Assembly: GCA_046765875.1 (NCBI GenBank)
Contig: JBKPSJ010000013.1
Coordinates: 1 to 20,328, forward strand
Source: DASRHY01 sp046765875
Lineage (GTDB): Bacteria > Actinomycetota > Actinomycetes > Propionibacteriales > Kribbellaceae
DNA length: 20,328 bases
Reading direction: 5' to 3'
A program made the position numbers and the translations under genes. Shown piece by piece: positions 13,697 through 20,328 of this stretch. Numbering within the stretch: the first letter of the stretch is position 1; every line of letters starts with the position of its first letter. The notes beneath the pieces were generated by a model. That model searched no databases. It saw only the letters and a program-made list of their open reading frames with translations, and had not been told where the DNA came from.

Positions 13697-13732
13697 GGTT
13701 CCGATGGACCAAGCATCCGGGAGGCCTCAGCG

Positions 13733-16700
13733 ATGACGGACCAACGGCGGGCGGCAGGACTCGACGGACCAGCGGCGGACGCGTTGTTGCGGCTGGGCAG
13801 GTTCTTCACGCCGGGCGAGGTCGCGCCCGATCTGCGCACGGTGCACCGCCGTGGCGGGCGCGAGGGCGACGCCTTCTACCGGGACCGCTGGAGCCACGAC
13901 AAGGTCGTGCGCTCCACCCACGGCGTGAACTGCACCGGGTCCTGTTCGTGGAAGGTGTACGTCAAGGACGGCATCATCACCTGGGAGACACAGGAGACCG
14001 ACTATCCGAGCGTCGGCGCGGACCGGCCCGAGTACGAGCCGCGCGGCTGCCCACGTGGCGCCGCGTTCTCCTGGTACACCTACTCCCCCACCCGGGTGCG
14101 CTATCCCTACGCGCGGGGCGTGCTGATCGAGGCGTACCGGGAGGCGAAGCAACGACTCGGCGACCCGGTGGCCGCCTGGGCCGACGTCGTCGGGGATCCG
14201 GAGCGCCGGACCCGGTATCAGAAGGCGCGGGGCAAGGGTGGCCTGGTCCGGATCGGCTGGACCGAGGCGGCCGAGATCGTCGCCGCCGCACATGTGCACA
14301 CGATCGCCGCGCATGGCCCCGACCGGATCGCGGGGTTCTCGCCGATCCCGGCGATGTCGATGGTCTCGCACGCGATCGGTGCCCGGTTCGTCGAGTTGCT
14401 CGGCGGCTGCATGACCTCGTTCTACGACTGGTATGCCGACCTGCCGGTCGCGTCGCCGCAGGTGTTCGGCGACCAGACCGACGTACCGGAATCGGGTGAC
14501 TGGTGGGACGCCTCGTACCTGGTCATGTGGGGCTCGAACGTCCCGGTGACGCGGACGCCGGACGCGCACTGGATGGTCGAGGCGCGGTATCGCGGCACCA
14601 AGGTGGTGGCGGTCTCCCCCGACTACGCCGACAACACGAAGTTCGCCGACGAATGGTTGCCGGCGCAGCCCGGCACCGACGGCGCGATGGCGATGGCCAT
14701 GGGTCACGTGATCCTGCGGGAGTGCTTCGTCGAGCGCCGGGTGCCGTTCTTCGTCGACTACGTCCGCAAGTACACGGACCTGCCGTTCCTGGTCAGATTG
14801 ACAAAGCGCGATGACGGGACCTTCGTGCCGGGCAAGTTCGTCACGGCGGCGGATCTGGGCGACACCGGCGAGGGCGCGGAGTGGAAGCCCATGCTGATGG
14901 ACAGCCGGACCGGCAAGCCCGTGGCGCCGAACGGCTCGATGGGCTTCCGCTACAACGACTCGGGCGTCGGGCGATGGAATCTGGACCTGGGCGAGATATC
15001 GCCGAAACTCACCCTGCACGGAGCGCCCGGCGTCGAGGTGCTGCTGCCACGCTTCGACGAACCCGCAGGCGCCGGTACGTTGCGCCGCGGCGTGCCGGCA
15101 CTGGACTGGGACGGCCATGTGGTGACCACGGTCTTCGACCTGATGCTCGCCCAGTACGGCGTCGGCCGCGAGGGTCTGCCGGGAGTCTGGCCGGACTCGT
15201 ACGACGACCCGGATCAGCCGTACACACCGGCCTGGCAGGAGTCGATCACTTCGGTGCCGGCGGCAACGGTCACCCGGATCGCGAACGAGTTCGCGGCGAA
15301 CGCCGAGGAGTCGGGCGGCCGGTCGATGATCATCATGGGCGCCGGGATCTGCCAGTGGTTCCACGGCGACGCGACGTACCGGGCGGTCCTGGCGCTGCTG
15401 ATGCTGACCGGCTGCATGGGACGTAACGGCGGCGGCTGGGCGCATTACGTCGGCCAGGAGAAGTGCCGGCCGGTGACCGGCTGGGCGACACTGGCGATGG
15501 GCCTGGACTGGGTGCGGCCGCCGCGTCAGATGATCGGCACGGCGTACTGGTACATCCACACCGACCAATGGCGCTACGACGGATACCAGGCCGATGCGCT
15601 GGCCTCGCCGCTGGCGACCGGGAAGCTGGCCGGGATGCACACCGCCGACGTGGTGGCGCAGTCGGCCCGGCTCGGCTGGATGCCGTCGTACCCGCAGTTC
15701 GACCGCAACCCGCTCGACCTCGTCGCCGAGGCGGATGCCGCGGGCAACGACCCGATCAGCCACGCGGTGGCGGGCCTCAAGGACGGCAGTCTGAGGTTCG
15801 CCTGCGAGGACCCCGATGCGCCGGAGAACTGGCCGCGGGTACTGACGGTGTGGCGGGCGAACCTGCTCGGATCGTCGAGCAAGGGCAACGAGTACTTCCT
15901 GCGGCACCTGCTCGGCACCGACGCGAACCTGCGTGCGACCCAGACACCGCCGGACAAGCGACCGCGCGACGTCGCCTGGCAGGACAGCGCGCCCGAGGGC
16001 AAGCTCGACCTGCTGGTCTCGATCGACTTCCGGATGACCTCCACCACGCTGCTGTCCGACATCGTGTTGCCGGCGGCAACCTGGTACGAGAAGCACGACC
16101 TGTCCAGCACGGACATGCACCCGTTCGTGCACGCGTTCAGTCCCGCGGTCGATCCGCCCTGGGAGACCAAGACCGACTTCGACGCCTTCCACACCATCGC
16201 CCGGGCCTTCAGCGACCTGGCCCGCTATCGGCTCGGCGTACGGCGCGATCTGGTGGCGACCGCGATGCAGCACGACACCCCGGGCGAGACCGCCCAGCCG
16301 GGCGGGGTGATCCGTGACTGGCGCGCCGACGGGGCCGACCCGGTGCCCGGCAAGACGATGTGGGGCCTGACCGTTGTCGAGCGCGACTACGGCGCAGTGG
16401 CCGAGCAACTGGCCGCCCTCGGCCCGCTGGTGGACCGGCTCGGCGTCACCACCAAGGCCGTCACCGTCATTCCCGACCACGAGGTCGAGGATCTCGCCCG
16501 CCGCAACGGCGTGATGTCCGGCGGTGTCGCCGGCGGGCGTCCCGCACTCGACACCGACAAGAAGATGGCCGAAGCGATCCTGGCCCTGTCCGGCACGACG
16601 AACGGCCGGCTCGCGGTGGAGGGCTTCAAGGCTCTCGAACGCAGGGTCGGCCAGCCGCTGGCCACGCTCGCCGAGGGCAGCGAGGAACGCCGGATCGTGT

Positions 16701-17407
16701 TCGCCGACACCCAGGCCCGCCCGGTCCCGGTGATCACCAGCCCGGAGTGGTCCGGCAGCGAGACCGGCGGGCGCCGGTACGCGCCGTTCACCGTGAACGT
16801 CGAGCACCTCAAGCCCTGGCACACGCTCACGGGCCGGATGCACTTCTTCCTCGACCACGACTGGATGTCCGAGCTCGGAGAGCAACTCCCGCTGTACCGG
16901 CCGCCGCTCGACATGGCCGCGCTGTTCGGCGCCGAACCCGCCGGCGAGCACCAGGTGACGGTGCGGTACCTCACTCCGCACTCGAAGTGGTCGATCCACT
17001 CCGAGTACCAGGACAACCTGCTGATGCTGTCGTTGTCGCGTGGTGGGCCGACGATGTGGATGAGTCCCGCCGACGCGGCGAAGATCGGTGCCTCGGACAA
17101 CGACTGGGTGGAAGCGGTCAACCGCAATGGCGTCCTGGTCTGCCGGGCGATCGTCTCGCACCGGATGCCCACCGGGGCCGTTTACGTCTACCACGTACAG
17201 GAGCGCACCATCGACGTGCCGATCTCGGAGACGACCGGAAAGCGCGGTGGCATTCACAACTCGCTCACCCGGCTGCTCGTCAAACCCACCCATCTGATCG
17301 GCGGATACGCACAGCTGTCGTTCGCCTTCAACTATTTCGGCCCGACCGGCAACCAGCGCGATGAGATCACGGTCGTCCGCCGGCGATCGCAGGAGGTGAC
17401 CTACTGA
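13733..17407 (+). CDS. narG: Respiratory nitrate reductase, alpha (catalytic) subunit
   Basis: The 1224-residue protein carries the bis-MGD molybdenum cofactor and one Fe-S cluster. It reduces nitrate to nitrite on the cytoplasmic side of the membrane. Cluster FS0 ligands H63, C67, C71 (THGVNCTGSCSW) and C106 (PRGCPRGA) have the same spacing as in E. coli NarG. The molybdenum ligand is D232 in SFYDWYADLP, followed by the family sequence DQTDVPESGDWW. There is no twin-arginine export signal, as expected for a membrane-bound cytoplasmic-facing enzyme. ATG 13733 has GGGAGG eight bases upstream; the open frame reaches back to 13589, but that sequence holds operator-like repeats. The stop overlaps the narH start by one base (TGATG). 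It is first in narGHJI. Confidence 0.97.
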   Translation: MTDQRRAAGLDGPAADALLRLGRFFTPGEVAPDLRTVHRRGGREGDAFYRDRWSHDKVVRSTHGVNCTGSCSWKVYVKDGIITWETQETDYPSVGADRPEYEPRGCPRGAAFSWYTYSPTRVRYPYARGVLIEAYREAKQRLGDPVAAWADVVGDPERRTRYQKARGKGGLVRIGWTEAAEIVAAAHVHTIAAHGPDRIAGFSPIPAMSMVSHAIGARFVELLGGCMTSFYDWYADLPVASPQVFGDQTDVPESGDWWDASYLVMWGSNVPVTRTPDAHWMVEARYRGTKVVAVSPDYADNTKFADEWLPAQPGTDGAMAMAMGHVILRECFVERRVPFFVDYVRKYTDLPFLVRLTKRDDGTFVPGKFVTAADLGDTGEGAEWKPMLMDSRTGKPVAPNGSMGFRYNDSGVGRWNLDLGEISPKLTLHGAPGVEVLLPRFDEPAGAGTLRRGVPALDWDGHVVTTVFDLMLAQYGVGREGLPGVWPDSYDDPDQPYTPAWQESITSVPAATVTRIANEFAANAEESGGRSMIIMGAGICQWFHGDATYRAVLALLMLTGCMGRNGGGWAHYVGQEKCRPVTGWATLAMGLDWVRPPRQMIGTAYWYIHTDQWRYDGYQADALASPLATGKLAGMHTADVVAQSARLGWMPSYPQFDRNPLDLVAEADAAGNDPISHAVAGLKDGSLRFACEDPDAPENWPRVLTVWRANLLGSSSKGNEYFLRHLLGTDANLRATQTPPDKRPRDVAWQDSAPEGKLDLLVSIDFRMTSTTLLSDIVLPAATWYEKHDLSSTDMHPFVHAFSPAVDPPWETKTDFDAFHTIARAFSDLARYRLGVRRDLVATAMQHDTPGETAQPGGVIRDWRADGADPVPGKTMWGLTVVERDYGAVAEQLAALGPLVDRLGVTTKAVTVIPDHEVEDLARRNGVMSGGVAGGRPALDTDKKMAEAILALSGTTNGRLAVEGFKALERRVGQPLATLAEGSEERRIVFADTQARPVPVITSPEWSGSETGGRRYAPFTVNVEHLKPWHTLTGRMHFFLDHDWMSELGEQLPLYRPPLDMAALFGAEPAGEHQVTVRYLTPHSKWSIHSEYQDNLLMLSLSRGGPTMWMSPADAAKIGASDNDWVEAVNRNGVLVCRAIVSHRMPTGAVYVYHVQERTIDVPISETTGKRGGIHNSLTRLLVKPTHLIGGYAQLSFAFNYFGPTGNQRDEITVVRRRSQEVTY

Positions 17408-19071
17408 TGAAGGTCATGGCCCAGCTCGCGATGGTGATGAACCTCGACAAGTGCATCGGCTGCCACACCTGCTCGGTCACCTGCAAGCAGGCGTGGACCA
17501 ACCGCACCGGCATGGAGTACGTCTGGTTCAACAACGTCGAGACCCGGCCCGGCCAGGGCTACCCCCGCACGTACCAGGACCAGGAGACCTGGCGGGGCGG
17601 GTGGGAGCTCACCCGGCGCGGCCGGCTGAAGCTCAAGGGCGGCGGGCGGCTGCGCAAGCTGCTCACCATCTTCGCCAACCCCAAGCTGCCCAGCATCTCG
17701 GACTATTACGAGCCCTGGACCTACGACTACGACAACCTGATCAGCGCGCCGCTCGGCGACCAGATGCCGGTGGCCAGACCCCGCTCGCTGATCAGCGGCG
17801 AGCCGATGAAGATCGAGTGGTCGGCGAACTGGGACGACGACCTGGCCGGCGGTCCCGAGCTCGCACCGCGCGACCCGGTGCTGGCCAAGATCTCGGCCGA
17901 CATCAAGCTCGAGTTCGAGAAGACGTTCATGTTCTACCTGCCACGGATCTGCGAGCACTGCCTCAACCCGTCGTGCGTCGCGTCCTGCCCCTCCGGTGCG
18001 ATGTACAAGCGCAGCGAGGACGGCATCGTGCTGGTCGACCAGGACCGCTGCCGCGGCTGGCGGATGTGCGTGTCCGGATGCCCGTACAAGAAGGTCTACT
18101 TCAACCACAAGACCGGCAAGGCCGAGAAGTGCACCTTCTGCTATCCGCGCGTCGAGGTCGGCCTGCCCACCGTGTGTGCCGAGACCTGCGTCGGCCGGCT
18201 TCGCTACATCGGGCTGTTCCTGTACGACGCCGACGCCGTGCTGGCCGCTGCGTCCGTGTCCGACCCGAAGGAGCTGTACCAGGCGCACCTGGATCTCCTG
18301 CTCGACCCGAACGACCCGGAAGTGATCAACGCAGCCACACAGGCCGGCATCGCCGCGGAATGGATCGAGGCGGCTCAGCGGTCGCCGGTCTACAAGCTGG
18401 CCAAGGAGTACAAGGTCGCGCTGCCCCTGCATCCGGAGTACCGCACCATGCCGATGGTCTGGTACATCCCGCCGCTGTCCCCCGTCGTCGACGCACTTCG
18501 CGAGACCGGGCACGACGCCGAGGACGGCGACAGCCTGTTCGGCGCGGTGGACGCGCTTCGGATCCCAGTCGAGTACCTCGCCGAGTTGTTCACCGCCGGC
18601 GACACCGCGGTCGTGGACGGCGTGCTGCGCCGGCTGGCCGCGATGCGCGCCTATCAGCGCGACCTCAACCTCGGCCGTACACCCCGCCCGGACATACCGG
18701 CCCGGGTGGGGATGTCCGAGGAGAGTATCTCGGCGATGTACCGGTTGCTCGCGATCGCCAAGTACGACGACCGCTACGTGATCCCGACCGCATACCAAGA
18801 GGCCGGCCACCAGTTGGAGGAGATCGGCTGCTCGCTCGACTACGACGGCGGCCCGGGCATGTACATCACGGGCTCCAAGCCGTTCGGCGAGGCCTCGGGA
18901 CGGCCAGTCCCGGTGGCGGTCGAGACGTTCCATGCGTTGCGGAACCGCCAGCAGACCGACCAGCCGGCCGACGCGGACACCGCGGCCCGCCGGGTCAACT
19001 TGCTCAACTGGGACGGGCACGGCCGCCCGCTGGGCTTGTTCCCGCCCAAGACCGAAGGGGACGGCCAGTGA
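17407..19071 (+). CDS. narH: Respiratory nitrate reductase, beta (iron-sulfur) subunit
   Basis: The 554-residue protein passes electrons from NarI haems to NarG. Its cysteine groups are complete: C16, C19, C22, C26; C182, C185, C190, C194; C215, C221, C225; and C242, C245, C257, C261. In the third group, W218 replaces a cysteine (CRGWRMC), giving the [3Fe-4S] cluster seen in all NarH proteins. The length is slightly above E. coli NarH (512), with extra residues at the C-terminus. AGGAGGTG (17391-17398) precedes ATG 17407 and lies inside the end of narG. The stop overlaps the narJ start by three bases in GTGA, so translation of the two is coupled. Confidence 0.97.
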   Translation: MKVMAQLAMVMNLDKCIGCHTCSVTCKQAWTNRTGMEYVWFNNVETRPGQGYPRTYQDQETWRGGWELTRRGRLKLKGGGRLRKLLTIFANPKLPSISDYYEPWTYDYDNLISAPLGDQMPVARPRSLISGEPMKIEWSANWDDDLAGGPELAPRDPVLAKISADIKLEFEKTFMFYLPRICEHCLNPSCVASCPSGAMYKRSEDGIVLVDQDRCRGWRMCVSGCPYKKVYFNHKTGKAEKCTFCYPRVEVGLPTVCAETCVGRLRYIGLFLYDADAVLAAASVSDPKELYQAHLDLLLDPNDPEVINAATQAGIAAEWIEAAQRSPVYKLAKEYKVALPLHPEYRTMPMVWYIPPLSPVVDALRETGHDAEDGDSLFGAVDALRIPVEYLAELFTAGDTAVVDGVLRRLAAMRAYQRDLNLGRTPRPDIPARVGMSEESISAMYRLLAIAKYDDRYVIPTAYQEAGHQLEEIGCSLDYDGGPGMYITGSKPFGEASGRPVPVAVETFHALRNRQQTDQPADADTAARRVNLLNWDGHGRPLGLFPPKTEGDGQ

Positions 19072-19679
19072 ATCGGCGTCGTACGGCTGTCACCTACCAG
19101 GCCGTCGCACTGCTGCTCGGCTATCCCGACGAGCAGCTTTTCGGGCGATTGCCAGTGATCGCCCGTGCGGTCGACGAACTCCCGGCTGACCTGACCGTGC
19201 CTTTGCGGGGCTTCGTCGACCACCTGACTGCGATCGGCACCGCCGCCGCACAGCGCGAGTACGTGGCGACCTTCGACCTGCGGGCGCGGTGCTGCCTCTA
19301 CCTGACCTGGTGGACACACGGCGACACCCGTGAACGCGGCAAGGCTATGGTGCGGTTCAAGCAGATCTATCGAGACGCCGGGCTGACACCACCCGACGAC
19401 GAACTACCCGATCACTTGTCCGTCGTCCTCGAGTTCACGGCCACCGGCGACTTCGAAGCGGGCCGCGCGATCCTGACCGAGCACCGGCCCGCCATCGAAC
19501 TCCTGTGCTCATCGCTGGCCGGGCGCTCGTCGCCGTACGCCCGACTGCTCGACGTCGTTGTCGCCACCCTGCCGGCGGCTGGTGCCGACGTCCGCGATGC
19601 GGTCCGCCGGATCGCTGCCGCCGGACCGCCGCGCGAACAGGTCGGCCTGGAGCCGTTCCCGACCGGAGCACCCCGATGA
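19068..19679 (+). CDS. narJ: Nitrate reductase assembly chaperone
   Basis: The protein is 203 residues, helical and cytoplasmic. It binds apo-NarG and helps insert the molybdenum cofactor; it is not part of the final enzyme. Family marks are YQAVALLLGYPDEQLF at the N-terminus and YVATFDLRARCCLYLTWWTH with GDTRERGKAMVRFKQIYRDAG (about 62-104). The GTG start at 19068 overlaps the narH stop, and GAAGGGG lies seven bases upstream. The stop overlaps the narI start (ATGA). The length is within the usual range. Confidence 0.95.
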   Translation: MNRRRTAVTYQAVALLLGYPDEQLFGRLPVIARAVDELPADLTVPLRGFVDHLTAIGTAAAQREYVATFDLRARCCLYLTWWTHGDTRERGKAMVRFKQIYRDAGLTPPDDELPDHLSVVLEFTATGDFEAGRAILTEHRPAIELLCSSLAGRSSPYARLLDVVVATLPAAGADVRDAVRRIAAAGPPREQVGLEPFPTGAPR

Positions 19680-20328
19680 AGACCCTGCTGTGGGTCGTGC
19701 TCCCGTACGTCACGATCGCCGTGCTCGTCGTTGGATCGATCTGGCGCTATCGCTACGACAAGTTCGGCTGGACCACCCGGTCGAGCCAGCTCTACGAGAG
19801 CCGGCTGCTGCGACTGGCGAGTCCGCTGTTCCACTTCGGGATCCTCGTAGTGATCATCGGTCACCTCGTCGGCCTGGTGATCCCGGAGTCGTGGACCAGC
19901 GCCATGGGCCTCAGCGAACAGGGGTACCACATCCAAGCGGTCGCCCTCGGCGGGATCGCCGGCATATGCACCCTCGTGGGCGTCTCCCTGCTGATCTATC
20001 GCCGCCGCACGACCGGACCGGTCTTCATGGCGACCACCAAGAACGACAAGACCATGTACGTCGTACTGGTGGCCGCGATCGTCGCCGGCCTGGCTACGAC
20101 GTTGCTCGGATCCGGCGTGGTGGGCGACGAACACAACTATCGAGAGACCGTCTCGCCCTGGTTCCGGTCGATCTTCGTGCTGCAGCCCGATGCCGACAGC
20201 ATGAGCGGGGCACCGTTCGCGTTCCAGCTCCACACCGTGATCGGCATGCTGTTGTTCGCGCTGTGGCCGTTCACCCGGCTGGTCCACGCGTTCAGCGCAC
20301 CCGTCGCGTACCTGTTCCGGCCGTACAT
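19676..20328 (+). CDS. narI: Respiratory nitrate reductase, gamma (cytochrome b) subunit, 3' end outside window
   Basis: 217 residues are visible before the window ends; NarI is usually about 225-245, so little is missing. It is an integral membrane protein with five helices that oxidises quinol and carries two b haems. The haem ligands are in place: H53 and H63 in the second helix (FHFGILVVIIGH) and H186 and H204 in the fifth (QLHTVIG, RLVHAF), with the same 10- and 18-residue spacings as in E. coli. GGAG lies eight bases before ATG 19676, within the end of narJ. It closes the narGHJI operon as far as can be seen. Confidence 0.96.
   Translation, partial: MKTLLWVVLPYVTIAVLVVGSIWRYRYDKFGWTTRSSQLYESRLLRLASPLFHFGILVVIIGHLVGLVIPESWTSAMGLSEQGYHIQAVALGGIAGICTLVGVSLLIYRRRTTGPVFMATTKNDKTMYVVLVAAIVAGLATTLLGSGVVGDEHNYRETVSPWFRSIFVLQPDADSMSGAPFAFQLHTVIGMLLFALWPFTRLVHAFSAPVAYLFRPY

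Noticed and set aside
13727..17293. Open frame of nearly 1200 codons antisense to narG
   Set aside because: It is a shadow of strongly G/C third positions in narG, with no recognisable domain and low-complexity His/Arg-rich content.
1..20328. CRISPR arrays, tRNA/rRNA genes, insertion sequences, integrases
   Set aside because: Reading through both strands showed no regularly spaced repeats, no cloverleaf-like runs and no transposase motifs.

Overview
The window is very GC-rich, with GTG starts, short overlapping gene junctions and actinobacterial protein families (NarK/NarGHJI, WS/DGAT acyltransferase, MMPL exporter, TAP-like S33 peptidase). It reads as chromosomal DNA of a high-GC actinobacterium. 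A Propionibacteriales genome such as Kribbella or Nocardioides is my guess from gene content, not something the sequence proves.

Layout. Positions 1-568 hold the end of a gene for a protein with a Gmad2-like C-terminal domain, closed by a hairpin terminator. Positions 600-2800 hold a universal-stress-protein remnant, an intact CBS-CBS-BON protein, and a two-gene ABC exporter collapsed into one scar by deletion and frameshift. On the minus strand, 2715-6027 encodes a NarL-type two-component pair and a WS/DGAT acyltransferase. A large MMPL exporter runs divergently (6171-8426), and a perfect 18-bp palindrome lies between it and the kinase gene. Positions 8401-8879 carry broken remnants of an EamA transporter and a divergent Lrp/AsnC regulator. 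Then come an aldo/keto reductase, a secreted S33 peptidase and a 43-residue unknown ORF, all on the minus strand. The right third is a respiratory nitrate reductase locus: narK on the minus strand, and narGHJI on the plus strand with overlapping junctions; narI runs off the window end.

How the parts may work together. NarK imports nitrate and NarGHI reduces it at the membrane with quinol electrons; NarJ assembles the enzyme. The CBS and universal-stress families, WS/DGAT triacylglycerol synthases and narK are all associated with the hypoxia/dormancy (DosR/DevR) response in mycobacteria. Motifs resembling the DosR half-site palindrome occur upstream of the CBS gene (two in tandem), upstream of WS/DGAT (the best match) and between narK and narG. 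I infer that this window is an oxygen-limitation locus under a DosR-like regulator encoded elsewhere. No DosR/DosS pair is visible here, and the two-component system present has a membrane sensor with no visible GAF/haem domain.

No tRNA, rRNA, CRISPR array, insertion sequence or integrase was seen. The left half shows repeated gene decay by internal deletion without recognisable mobile DNA.
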